Origin: a virus
Reading direction: 5' to 3' (one strand)
IMG/VR virus record: IMGVR_UViG_3300020281_001005
Location: 1 to 43,086 of that record
DNA length: 43,086 nt
Made by a program: the position numbers and the translations under genes. Position 1 is the first letter of the stretch. Each line of letters begins with the position of its first letter. Below, one piece after another: positions 22,485 through 30,151 of this stretch. The notes below the pieces were generated by a model. The model was given only the letters and a program-made list of their open reading frames with translations, did no database searches and had not been told where the DNA came from.

Positions 22485-22919
22485 ATGGGCACACTAGCAC
22501 GTTATCACGCAGCTAATCTTCCAGAACTATTTGAGAAGATTACACGGAACAGTATTGGTATGGATGATTATCTCAATCAATTTTGGGATAGTCCTACAAC
22601 AAACTCTAATTATCCACCTTACAATCTAATTCAGGTGAATAATGTCGAATCGAGACTTGAAATCGCCCTTGCGGGGTTTAAGAAAAATGAAGTCAAAGTC
22701 TATACGGAGTTTGGAAAATTATATGTCGAAGGCATCAAGGAAGACAAGGAGACAGATGCAACGTTTGTCCATAAAGGATTGGCCAGCAGGTCTTTCACTA
22801 GGGTCTGGCAAATCACAGATGATACCGAAGTACGAGATGTACGATTCGGAGACGGATTATTGGTAGTTGAACTTGGTAAGGTGGTTCCAGAGCATCATGC
22901 TCGTAAGGACTTCCTATAA
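22485..22919 (+). CDS. hsp20: small heat shock protein Hsp20
   Basis: A 144-residue alpha-crystallin-domain chaperone. The N-terminal region (1-44) is followed by PPYNLIQVNNVESRLEIALAGFKKNEVKVYTEFGKLYVEG, KGLASRSFTRVWQI and VRFGDGLLVVELGKVVPE, the core crystallin strands. Small Hsps hold unfolded proteins; in cyanophages they are near-universal and may protect photosystem or scaffold proteins or help virion assembly. The leader contains two hairpins, one covering the ribosome-binding site (AAGGAG). A terminator follows the gene at 22946. Confidence 0.92.
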   Translation: MGTLARYHAANLPELFEKITRNSIGMDDYLNQFWDSPTTNSNYPPYNLIQVNNVESRLEIALAGFKKNEVKVYTEFGKLYVEGIKEDKETDATFVHKGLASRSFTRVWQITDDTEVRDVRFGDGLLVVELGKVVPEHHARKDFL

Positions 22920-22922
22920 ATA
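22915..22922 (+). promoter_or_regulatory. T4-late-type motif TATAAATA
   Basis: A perfect TATAAATA overlaps the hsp20 stop codon. If used by gp55-directed polymerase, transcription would start near 22930 and run straight into the terminator hairpin at 22946, so it may be silent, leaky, or read through late in infection. It could be fortuitous because the DNA is AT-rich. Confidence 0.3.
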
Positions 22923-22945
22923 TAATTGAATATCGTCGCCGTGTT

Positions 22946-22987
22946 ATGGGGTGTACTGGCAAAATCCAGTTGACACCCCATTTTATT
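22946..22987 (+). terminator. strong intrinsic terminator after hsp20
   Basis: ATGGGGTGT-ACTGG (22946-22959) pairs with CCAGT-TG-ACACCCCAT (22966-22981): 14 base pairs with a two-base bulge (T22971, G22972) and a six-base loop CAAAAT, followed by TTTTATT. This is the best terminator in the window. Its 3' arm contains the -35 box of the next promoter. Confidence 0.88.
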
Positions 22988-22998
22988 GGCTATATAAT
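22970..22998 (+). promoter_or_regulatory. consensus sigma70 promoter embedded in the terminator
   Basis: TTGACA (22970-22975) and TATAAT (22993-22998) are both perfect and separated by 17 nt. The -35 box lies within the 3' arm of the terminator hairpin at 22946-22981. Transcription would begin near 23005, with a leader of about 14 nt before ATG 23019. It drives the Sm-like genes and probably DNA polymerase as an early promoter. Confidence 0.88.
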
Positions 22999-23018
22999 AA
23001 TCACAAAGACATACTGCT

Positions 23019-23378
23019 ATGATTAAATTAGGTGTCATAAAGACTGGAGAGCAAATAATTGCCAAGGTTGAAGAGATGATACTAGAAGATAAAGTTGTTG
23101 GATACTTCTTTATTAGACCTTGCATTGTAAATACTTCAGAACCTGTTATTAGTAAGGGTGAAGATGGAGATGCTAAAGGTGCATCTTTCGATATTAGATT
23201 ATCTCCGTGGATTCCATTAGGTAAAGGAACTAGATTCCCAGTACCTTTGGATTGGATTGTAACTTTTATTGATCCTGTCGATGAGTTACATCAAATGTAT
23301 ACAAGAGATATTCTTCAAGAAACTGAAGAGACTCAAGAACAAACTGTAGTTTTAACCGATGAATGTGAGGATTGTTAA
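23019..23378 (+). CDS. Sm-like (LSm-type) small protein C
   Basis: A 119-residue protein, first gene behind the consensus promoter. The core IKLGVIKTGEQIIAKVEEMI, KVVGYFFIRPCIVNTSEPV, FDIRLSPWIPLGKG, VPLDWIVTFIDPVDELHQMYTRDI has the pattern of the other three Sm-like proteins (GE-IIAKV, a P-ending strand, SPW, a strand, -P---L--MY). The acidic C-terminal tail (TEETQEQTVVLTDECEDC) is unique to this copy. It is followed directly by the next paralogue, whose ATG begins at the base after its TAA. Confidence 0.68.
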   Translation: MIKLGVIKTGEQIIAKVEEMILEDKVVGYFFIRPCIVNTSEPVISKGEDGDAKGASFDIRLSPWIPLGKGTRFPVPLDWIVTFIDPVDELHQMYTRDILQETEETQEQTVVLTDECEDC

Positions 23379-23654
23379 ATGGCAGAAGAACTTAAACCAC
23401 AAGTAATTGTATTCCACACTGGTGGAACAGTTATATCTAAGATAGAAGAGGTTGGAGCAGATATTGGGGAACCAGATTGTAAGTTGATTGAACCTTTTAA
23501 TCTCATACCTCAATCTAATGGCAATGCAACATTAGAACCTTGGTTAGGAGAATTAACAAGTCAGAATGAATTTATGATTTCTTCTGAAAAAATCTTGACT
23601 ATTGCAGAACCTCTTGGTAAAATACTAGACGTATATAACAGTTTGACAAAGTAA
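23379..23654 (+). CDS. Sm-like (LSm-type) small protein D
   Basis: A 91-residue protein starting immediately after the preceding TAA. The core is PQVIVFHTGGTVISKIEEVGAD, CKLIEPFNLIP, ATLEPWLGELTSQNEFMISSEKILTIAEPLGKILDVYNSL. It is the most compact of the four Sm-like paralogues and shares LEPWL with the copy at 4314. It is directly followed (TAA then ATG) by the DNA polymerase gene, so the two are likely co-translated. The function is unknown. Confidence 0.65.
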   Translation: MAEELKPQVIVFHTGGTVISKIEEVGADIGEPDCKLIEPFNLIPQSNGNATLEPWLGELTSQNEFMISSEKILTIAEPLGKILDVYNSLTK

Positions 23655-26153
23655 ATGAGGTTCTATACGAACGTTCAGATGGTTGGGGACAACTTCTTGG
23701 TTCGTGGTTACGAAGATGGAAAACACTTCGCAACCCGTGAGAAGTTTTACCCAACCCTTTTTGTTGAGTCCCCTAAGAAGAAGACTAACTATAGGACTCT
23801 TGAGGGTTTGCAGGTAGCACCTGTTAAACCTGGAACTGTTCGTGAGACAAGAGAATTTATAAAGAAGTACGAACCTGTACCAGGTTTTGATGTATATGGT
23901 AATGAGAGATTTATTTACCAGTATATCTCAGAGAAATATCCTGAAGATGAATTGAAGTTTGATATTAGTAAAGTTAAACTGGTTACGATTGATATTGAGG
24001 TTGCTTCTGAACAGGGATTCCCTGATGTAGAATCTGCTGCTGAAGAGATTCTTCTTATAACAGTTCAGGATTATACTACTAAAGAGATTATTACTTGGGG
24101 TAATGGTCCTTTTAAAACTCATAAAGATAATCTATATTACAAGCAATTTAATAATGAGTATGATCTACTAAATGATTTTATTAATTGGTGGATGATAGAG
24201 GAGAATACTCCAGAGGTTATTACTGGATGGAATAGTAAGTTGTATGATATTCCATATATTGTTCGTAGGATAGAACGTATTCTTGGTGAGAAATTAATGA
24301 AGCGTATGTCACCTTGGGGATTGGTGACGGAGGATGAAGTTTACATTGCTGGTAGAAAACAAATTGCATATGATATTGGTGGTATATCACAGTTAGATTA
24401 TCTTGATCTTTATAAGAAGTTTACTTATAAGGCACAGGAGTCTTATAGGTTGGATTATATTGCTAGTGTAGAACTTGGTCAGAAGAAGTTAGACCATAGT
24501 GAATTCGACACATTTAAAGACTTCTATACAAAGGGGTGGAAAAAATTCGTAGAGTATAATATAATTGACGTGGAACTTGTTGACCGTATGGAAGGCAAGA
24601 TGAAGTTGATCGAACTCGCACTCACTATGGCATATGAAGCCAAGGTGAATTACGAAGATGTTTTTTATCAAGTTCGTATGTGGGATACGATCATTTATAA
24701 CTATCTAAAGAAGAGGGGTATTGTTATACCTCCAAAAAATAGATCCGATAAAAACGACAAGTATGCGGGGGCGTATGTCAAGGAACCGAAACCAGGACGC
24801 TATGATTGGGTTGTCTCTTTTGACCTTAATAGCTTGTATCCTCATCTTATTATGCAATACAATATCTCGCCCGAAACACTCAGGGAGATTAGACATCCCA
24901 GTGCAAGCGTTGAACGGATTTTAAATAAAGAGTGTGAGTTTGACGGAGAGTTTTCTGTCTGTGCAAATGGAGCACAATATAGGAAGGATATTCGTGGGTT
25001 CCTTCCCGAACTTATGGATAAAATGTATGGAGATCGTGTGATCTTCAAAAAGAAAATGTTGGAGGCAAAGCAAGCTTATGAGAAGACCCCCACTGAGGCA
25101 CTGGAGAAGGAAATTGCAAGGTGCAACAACATCCAGATGGCGAAAAAGATCTCTCTTAATTCTGCTTATGGTGCTATCGGCAATCAGTACTTCAGGTATT
25201 ATAAATTAGCGAACGCAGAAGCTATTACTTTATCTGGACAAGTCTCTATTCGATGGATAGAGAATAAGATGAATGCTTATTTGAATAAACTTATGAAAAC
25301 AGAGGAGGTTGATTATGTTATTGCTTCAGATACTGATTCCATTTACCTTAATTTGGGTGATTTGGTTGAGACTGTATACAAGGGGCGAGAGAAAACTACT
25401 GAGGGCGTTGTTAGGTTCCTTGACCAGGTGTGTGAAACTAAACTTGAACCTTATATTGAAAGTTCTTACGAAGAATTGGCAGGGTACGTCAACGCCTATG
25501 CCCAAAAGATGCAAATGAAGCGAGAGAATATCGCTGAACGTGGTATTTGGACTGCTAAGAAGAGATATATTCTTAATGTATGGAATAGTGAAGGGGTTCA
25601 GTATAATGAACCTAAGTTAAAGATGATGGGTATTGAGGCAGTTAAATCCTCAACTCCTGCACCTTGTCGTACCATGATTAAGGATGCACTTAAACTTATG
25701 ATGAATGGAACAGAAGATGATGTAATTGATTTTATTGATAATGCTCGTAAGAAGTTTAAGACACTTCCACCAGAAGATATTTCTTTTCCAAGATCTGCAA
25801 GTAATGTTGAGAAGTATAGAGCAGTAAATTCGATTTATGCAAAAGGAACTCCTATACATATACGGGGGGCTTTGTTGTTTAACTACTATGTTAAGAAACA
25901 TAAGTTAGACAATAAGTACTCACTCATCAATAATGGTGAGAAGGTTAAATTTTGTTATCTTAAATTACCCAATCCTGTTCATGAGAATGTGATGTCATTT
26001 ATTCAAGACTTCCCTAAGGAACTTGATTTGAACAGCTATGTCGATTATGACTTACAATTTGAGAAGTCTTTTGTAGAACCTCTCAAAGCGATTCTTAATG
26101 CGATTGGTTGGAGTGTAGAAAAAACTGCGACGCTGGAGGCGTTTTTTACCTAA
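23655..26153 (+). CDS. 43: DNA polymerase gp43 (family B)
   Basis: An 832-residue replicative polymerase (898 in T4). The 3'-5' exonuclease motifs are VTIDIEVASEQGFPD (Exo I, DxE), EVITGWNSKLYDIPY (Exo II) and VEYNIIDVELVDRM (Exo III). The polymerase motifs are VSFDLNSLYPHLIMQ (A), KKISLNSAYGAIGNQYF (B) and IASDTDSIYLNLG (C, DTDS). A C-terminal clamp-binding tail ends in KTATLEAFF. The gene is uninterrupted, unlike phages with split or intein-bearing polymerase genes. Its ATG directly follows the Sm-like gene. Confidence 0.97.
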   Translation: MRFYTNVQMVGDNFLVRGYEDGKHFATREKFYPTLFVESPKKKTNYRTLEGLQVAPVKPGTVRETREFIKKYEPVPGFDVYGNERFIYQYISEKYPEDELKFDISKVKLVTIDIEVASEQGFPDVESAAEEILLITVQDYTTKEIITWGNGPFKTHKDNLYYKQFNNEYDLLNDFINWWMIEENTPEVITGWNSKLYDIPYIVRRIERILGEKLMKRMSPWGLVTEDEVYIAGRKQIAYDIGGISQLDYLDLYKKFTYKAQESYRLDYIASVELGQKKLDHSEFDTFKDFYTKGWKKFVEYNIIDVELVDRMEGKMKLIELALTMAYEAKVNYEDVFYQVRMWDTIIYNYLKKRGIVIPPKNRSDKNDKYAGAYVKEPKPGRYDWVVSFDLNSLYPHLIMQYNISPETLREIRHPSASVERILNKECEFDGEFSVCANGAQYRKDIRGFLPELMDKMYGDRVIFKKKMLEAKQAYEKTPTEALEKEIARCNNIQMAKKISLNSAYGAIGNQYFRYYKLANAEAITLSGQVSIRWIENKMNAYLNKLMKTEEVDYVIASDTDSIYLNLGDLVETVYKGREKTTEGVVRFLDQVCETKLEPYIESSYEELAGYVNAYAQKMQMKRENIAERGIWTAKKRYILNVWNSEGVQYNEPKLKMMGIEAVKSSTPAPCRTMIKDALKLMMNGTEDDVIDFIDNARKKFKTLPPEDISFPRSASNVEKYRAVNSIYAKGTPIHIRGALLFNYYVKKHKLDNKYSLINNGEKVKFCYLKLPNPVHENVMSFIQDFPKELDLNSYVDYDLQFEKSFVEPLKAILNAIGWSVEKTATLEAFFT

Positions 26154-26323
26154 TGGAATTACCTGTAGACGACAAAGAGTTGTCCACTATCATAAGTGCA
26201 TTACATCTAGGTGGTGACACAGCACTTTATCAGAAGTTGAAGATTGTAAAGGAGACTAGAGATTCAAATCCTGGTGGTCCTTACAAGAAAATTATCAGAG
26301 AACAATATGGTATGGTCTTTTAG
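26153..26323 (+). CDS. small protein downstream of gp43
   Basis: A 56-residue ORF whose ATG shares a base with the gp43 stop (TAATG). The sequence MELPVDDKELSTIISALHLGGDTALYQKLKIVKETRD is helical and mostly polar, ending IIREQYGMVF. I believe a protein of this kind is common behind gp43 in cyanophages; it has no known domain. I exclude the longer upstream reading frame inside gp43. Confidence 0.7.
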   Translation: MELPVDDKELSTIISALHLGGDTALYQKLKIVKETRDSNPGGPYKKIIREQYGMVF

Positions 26324-26332
26324 TATAAATGA

Positions 26333-26341
26333 TGGTATAAT
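26333..26341 (+). promoter_or_regulatory. extended -10 promoter element before the PsbN-like gene
   Basis: TGGTATAAT combines a TGn extension with a perfect TATAAT (26336-26341), 21 nt before ATG 26363. The -35 region is a poor match (TGGTCT). A TATAAAT also lies just upstream (26325-26331), so this gap may serve both early and late polymerases. Confidence 0.5.
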
Positions 26342-26362
26342 ATCATCGTTAATACTAACAAC

Positions 26363-26617
26363 ATGCTTGCTACATTAATTCCTCACGGAAACTATCCAGG
26401 ACTACCACCTCAAGGGCAAATGCTTGCCATTATTATTGGGTTGTTATTGTTCCTGTTGGGTTATGGTATCTACCTAACCTTTGGACCAGGTGGTGAAGAG
26501 TTTATTGATGCAATTGATGAACATGCTAAAATGCATGAACTAGGAATAGCACACACCCATAAGGAAGGCACAGTTCGTGCTATTAGAGCAAAAGAAAAAA
26601 ATAATGAGGAATCATAA
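26363..26617 (+). CDS. psbN: PsbN-like small membrane protein
   Basis: An 84-residue protein with one hydrophobic helix (about 20-40, MLAIIIGLLLFLLGYGIYLTFG). The segment LLGYGIYLTFGPGGEEFIDAIDEH strongly recalls the end of cyanobacterial PsbN (GYALYTAFG...DPFEEH). PsbN (about 43 residues) is a thylakoid protein needed for photosystem II assembly or repair. This copy has an extra N-terminal leader (about 18 residues) and a basic/acidic tail. Identification rests on one short segment, so an unrelated membrane protein remains possible. The stop overlaps the uvsX start by one base. Confidence 0.5.
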   Translation: MLATLIPHGNYPGLPPQGQMLAIIIGLLLFLLGYGIYLTFGPGGEEFIDAIDEHAKMHELGIAHTHKEGTVRAIRAKEKNNEES

Positions 26618-27621
26618 TGGATTTTTTGAAAGAAATTGTCAAAGAGATTGGAGATGAGTACACACAACTCGCAAAAGACATCGACGACACCGAATCTTAC
26701 ATTGATACGGGTTCGTTCATTTTTAATAGCTTGCTATCAGGTAGCTTGTTTGGTGGTGCGAGTCGTAACCGTATTACCGCCATTGCTGGCGAGAGCAGCA
26801 CTGGTAAGACTTTTTTCTCCCTCGCAATGGTTAAGAACTTCCTTGATACTTATCCTGATAGTTATTGTCTCTACTTTGACACTGAAGCCGCAGTTAATAA
26901 AGGATTACTTGAATCTCGTGGGGTTGACCTAAATAGGATTGTGGTGGTGAATGTAGTCACCATAGAAGAGTTTAGATCAAAGGCGTTAAAGGCAGTTGAT
27001 ATATACTTAAAAAAATCTGAAGAGGAACGCAAACCTTGTATGTTTGTGTTAGACTCTTTAGGAATGTTGTCTACTGAAAAAGAAATCAGGGATGCATTAG
27101 ATGATAAACAGGTTAGAGATATGACCAAATCTCAACTTGTTAAGGGAGCATTCAGAATGCTTACATTAAAACTTGGTCAAGCAAACATACCCCTTATAGT
27201 TACAAATCACACATACGATGTTATCGGTAGTTACGTCCCTACTAAAGAAATGGGAGGAGGCAGTGGCCTCAAGTACGCCTCGTCTACGATCATTTATCTC
27301 AGCAAAAAAAAGGAAAAGGATCAGAGCGAAGTTGTTGGAAACATTATTAAAGCTAAGACAGCTAAGTCAAGACTCAGTAAAGAAAATAAGGAAGTAAATA
27401 TACGTCTTTATTTTGATGAGAGAGGATTAGATCGTTATTATGGTCTACTCGAACTTGGTGAGATAGGAGGACTGTGGAAAAATGTTGCAGGTAGATACGA
27501 GATTAATGGTAAGAAAGTATATGCCAAAGCAATATATAAAGATCCAGAAGAATATTTTACAGAAGATATACTACAAAAATTAGACACTATAGCAAAAGAA
27601 GAATTTAGTTATGGTATGTGA
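26617..27621 (+). CDS. uvsX: UvsX recombinase
   Basis: A 334-residue RecA-like strand-exchange ATPase (390 in T4). Walker A is AIAGESSTGKTFFSLAM, Walker B CMFVLDSLGMLS, followed by the L1/L2 region TKSQLVKGAFRMLTLK and PLIVTNHTYDVIGSYVPTKEMGGGSGLKYASS. It works with UvsY (2415) and gp46/47 in recombination-dependent replication. The start overlaps the previous gene by one base; the stop TGA overlaps the helicase ATG. Confidence 0.95.
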   Translation: MDFLKEIVKEIGDEYTQLAKDIDDTESYIDTGSFIFNSLLSGSLFGGASRNRITAIAGESSTGKTFFSLAMVKNFLDTYPDSYCLYFDTEAAVNKGLLESRGVDLNRIVVVNVVTIEEFRSKALKAVDIYLKKSEEERKPCMFVLDSLGMLSTEKEIRDALDDKQVRDMTKSQLVKGAFRMLTLKLGQANIPLIVTNHTYDVIGSYVPTKEMGGGSGLKYASSTIIYLSKKKEKDQSEVVGNIIKAKTAKSRLSKENKEVNIRLYFDERGLDRYYGLLELGEIGGLWKNVAGRYEINGKKVYAKAIYKDPEEYFTEDILQKLDTIAKEEFSYGM

Positions 27622-28997
27622 TGGAATCACTTGAAGTCACCATTCTCGAAAATCTGATTTATAATGAGGATTATTCTAGGAAGGTAATCCCTTTTATAGA
27701 ACCAGAATATTTCCAAGAGCAAGGTCAGAAGATAGTCTTTGAAGAGACTGTTCAGTTTATTGCTAAGTATGATTCACAGATAACTGTTGAAGCATTACTT
27801 ATTGAGGTCTCAAATCGTAGAGATCTTACAGAACAAAGTCTTCAAGAAATACAACAGTTGGTTGGTACTCTTGAGAAGCGTCCACAAGATCAACAGTGGT
27901 TGTTAGACTCTACTGAGAAGTGGTGTAGAGAACGTGCTATTTACCTAGCACTAATGGAGTCTATTAGTATTGCTGATGGACAAGATGATAAGAAAACACA
28001 AGATGCTATTCCTACAATATTATCTGATGCTCTAGCAGTATCCTTTGATAATAATATAGGACACGATTATTTTGGCAATGTTGATGAACGTTATGAGTAT
28101 TATCATAAGAAAGAAGAAAAGATCCCATTTGATCTTGAATACTTTAACAAGATTACAAAAGGTGGAGTACCGAATAAGACTCTCAACATTGCTCTCGCTG
28201 GCACAGGTGTTGGAAAATCTTTATTCATGTGTCATGTGGCAAGCTCAGTGTTGTTCCAAGGCAAAAATGTTCTCTACATTACAATGGAAATGGCAGAGGA
28301 AAAGATTGCGGAGAGGATTGACGCTAATCTACTTAATGTCAACATACAAGACATAACAGATCTTCCTAAATCTATGTTTGAAGGGAAGATTCAGAATCTA
28401 TTAAGTAAGACACAGGGACAACTTATTATTAAAGAGTACCCTACTGCGTCTGCCCATTCAGGACATTTTAAAGCATTGTTAAATGAACTTGCATTGAAGA
28501 AGTCCTTTAGACCTGATATAATATTCATTGATTACTTAAACATATGTGCATCATCGAGGTATCGTGGTAATTCAACTGTCAATTCTTACTCGTACATTAA
28601 GGCGATTGCAGAAGAACTTAGGGGACTTGCTGTGGAAGCTAACGTACCGATCATTAGTGCTACTCAAACTACTCGTTCTGGTTACGGTTCTAGCGATGTT
28701 GACCTTACCGACACGTCTGAGTCTTTCGGACTCCCTGCTACTGCTGACCTTATGTTCGCTCTCATATCTACTGAGGAATTGGAAGGTCTCAACCAGATAA
28801 TGGTTAAGCAATTGAAGAATAGATATAATGATCCTACAATGTTTAAAAGATTTGTTGTGGGTATTGATAGAGCAAAGATGAGATTATATGATGTAGAACA
28901 AAAGGCACAAGAAGGTATAGTTGATAATGGTCATGATAAGGAGGATGCTCCTGAGACTAAGTTTAAAGATAAGTTTGGAGGGTTTAAATTTGAATAA
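27621..28997 (+). CDS. 41: replicative DNA helicase gp41 (DnaB-like)
   Basis: A 458-residue hexameric helicase. I start it at ATG 27621, one base into the uvsX TGA, rather than the GTG at 27618. The N-terminal helical domain (1-150) is followed by the RecA-like domain: NIALAGTGVGKSLF (Walker A), LYITMEMAEEKIAERIDANLL, IFIDYLNICASSRYRG (Walker B), and PIISATQTTRSGYG...SESFGLPATADLMFAL. It unwinds DNA ahead of gp43. A primase gene (gp61) is not in this window. The downstream oxygenase starts with TTG inside its last codons. Confidence 0.95.
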   Translation: MESLEVTILENLIYNEDYSRKVIPFIEPEYFQEQGQKIVFEETVQFIAKYDSQITVEALLIEVSNRRDLTEQSLQEIQQLVGTLEKRPQDQQWLLDSTEKWCRERAIYLALMESISIADGQDDKKTQDAIPTILSDALAVSFDNNIGHDYFGNVDERYEYYHKKEEKIPFDLEYFNKITKGGVPNKTLNIALAGTGVGKSLFMCHVASSVLFQGKNVLYITMEMAEEKIAERIDANLLNVNIQDITDLPKSMFEGKIQNLLSKTQGQLIIKEYPTASAHSGHFKALLNELALKKSFRPDIIFIDYLNICASSRYRGNSTVNSYSYIKAIAEELRGLAVEANVPIISATQTTRSGYGSSDVDLTDTSESFGLPATADLMFALISTEELEGLNQIMVKQLKNRYNDPTMFKRFVVGIDRAKMRLYDVEQKAQEGIVDNGHDKEDAPETKFKDKFGGFKFE

Positions 28998-29493
28998 TTT
29001 ACCTTTAGAGTTAATGGGTGATCCATCTGTGATTGAGTATCCAGATAGGAGACAATTCCCATGTGATAAGACTGTAGATAAGTGGAAGTCTATAGGTCAT
29101 CTTTATGTTAACTATACAGGATTATTGTTAGAGGAGTATAGAGGAGTTCCTAAGTGGTGTCTTGAGGTTAAGGACTATCTTGTTAACAAATATAATTTAC
29201 AAGATGCTTGTTCATCTATCTACTGTATGCCACCAGGAACTATTATGCCAGAGCATAGGGATACCTATCCTCGTTATAAGTCTCTACATAACATTGACAA
29301 ATTAGAAAAAATCTGTAGAATATTAGTATTCCTAAATGATTGGGAATCAGGACATTACTTTGAGGTTGACACAAAACCTGTAGTGAACTGGACCAAAGGA
29401 GAATATATAATGTGGAGAGGTGACACACCGCATATTGCGGCTAATGTTGGTTCAACCAACAGATATACTATGCAAATTACAGCTCATGACTAA
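28990..29493 (+). CDS. Fe(II)/2-oxoglutarate dioxygenase-like (aspartyl-hydroxylase type)
   Basis: A 167-residue cupin-like protein. The proximal iron motif is MPEHRDTYP (H89, D91) and the distal His is in RGDTPHIAANVG (H148), followed by NRYTMQITA, whose Arg could bind 2-oxoglutarate. I choose TTG 28990 because GGAGGG (28977-28982) lies 7 nt upstream; ATG 29014 has no comparable site. The start lies inside gp41. This fold includes aspartyl/asparaginyl beta-hydroxylases; the substrate is unknown. Confidence 0.75.
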   Translation: MNNLPLELMGDPSVIEYPDRRQFPCDKTVDKWKSIGHLYVNYTGLLLEEYRGVPKWCLEVKDYLVNKYNLQDACSSIYCMPPGTIMPEHRDTYPRYKSLHNIDKLEKICRILVFLNDWESGHYFEVDTKPVVNWTKGEYIMWRGDTPHIAANVGSTNRYTMQITAHD

Positions 29494-29791
29494 ATTGACA
29501 AAAAAGCAAAGACATCAAGTTAAATCTAGGTGGTATTATATTTTCTGGGGTGCAGCGACTGTATCTGTCTTTGCAGGACAAATGTATGTTGGATCTGGAT
29601 ATCGTCAGATGTCAAGATCTTTTAATCGTATCTTGGATGCTGTTAGGTTCGAGTTAATGGAACCTGATCATCCAAGTGTATTGCCATATAGATCTGGTAA
29701 AATATTAGAACATGGAGATGATATTATTATATGGGAAGAGCATCAGGAGAGATTGTACCACCCAACTAATCCTCCTAAGGAAATATACTAA
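29486..29791 (+). CDS. membrane-anchored small protein
   Basis: A 101-residue protein starting at ATG 29486 inside the previous gene's last codons. A basic head (KLTKKQRHQVKSR) precedes one hydrophobic helix (about 16-35, WYYIFWGAATVSVFAGQMYVG), then a soluble part (FNRILDAVRFELMEPDHPSV...HGDDIIIWEEHQERLYHP). The positive-inside pattern suggests an N-in/C-out topology. The function is unknown. The upstream extension from 29420 would overlap the oxygenase and is unlikely. Confidence 0.7.
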   Translation: MTKLTKKQRHQVKSRWYYIFWGAATVSVFAGQMYVGSGYRQMSRSFNRILDAVRFELMEPDHPSVLPYRSGKILEHGDDIIIWEEHQERLYHPTNPPKEIY

Positions 29792-29800
29792 AGGAGGGAT

Positions 29801-30151
29801 ATGAGTCCAAATATACACGACATACCTGGAATAGGAGGATTCTACACAAAGAAGGAAGTAGATGACCTAATCAAGGCTGCTGTAGAAGAAGCAAGAGCAA
29901 TTGATGAAGAATCAATGCGTAAGCATAATCGTGATGCTACTATTATTAGTATGATACTTGGGTTCACATGTTTAGCACTATTTGTGGATGGTTTATTAAG
30001 AATTTTAGGAATCATTCCACCATTCATGGATTTAGATGTTAACGTAATAGATGATTTAACAGAGAGAATAGAGAGTGATATGATACCTATGATAAAAGAG
30101 ACAGTTAAGAAGATGCCATCTGTACCTAGGGTGAACAATATGTCATGGTAG
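29801..30151 (+). CDS. single-pass membrane protein
   Basis: A 116-residue protein with a very strong ribosome-binding site (AAAGGAGG, 29790-29797). A helical N-terminal region (VDDLIKAAVEEARAIDEESM) precedes one hydrophobic helix (about 48-69, ATIISMILGFTCLALFVDGLL), then IPPFMDLDVN and an acidic/basic C-terminal helix. No family is recognised. The last codons overlap the sulfotransferase-like start by 7 nt. Confidence 0.7.
   Translation: MSPNIHDIPGIGGFYTKKEVDDLIKAAVEEARAIDEESMRKHNRDATIISMILGFTCLALFVDGLLRILGIIPPFMDLDVNVIDDLTERIESDMIPMIKETVKKMPSVPRVNNMSW

Noticed and set aside
24550-24580. TATAAT and other -10-like hits inside gp43 and other coding regions
   Set aside because: They lack -35 elements and a nearby start codon; such hits are expected in AT-rich coding DNA.
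26108-26152. Longer version of the small gene after gp43, starting inside gp43
   Set aside because: The ATG at 26153 gives the normal TAATG coupling and the protein-like sequence begins there.
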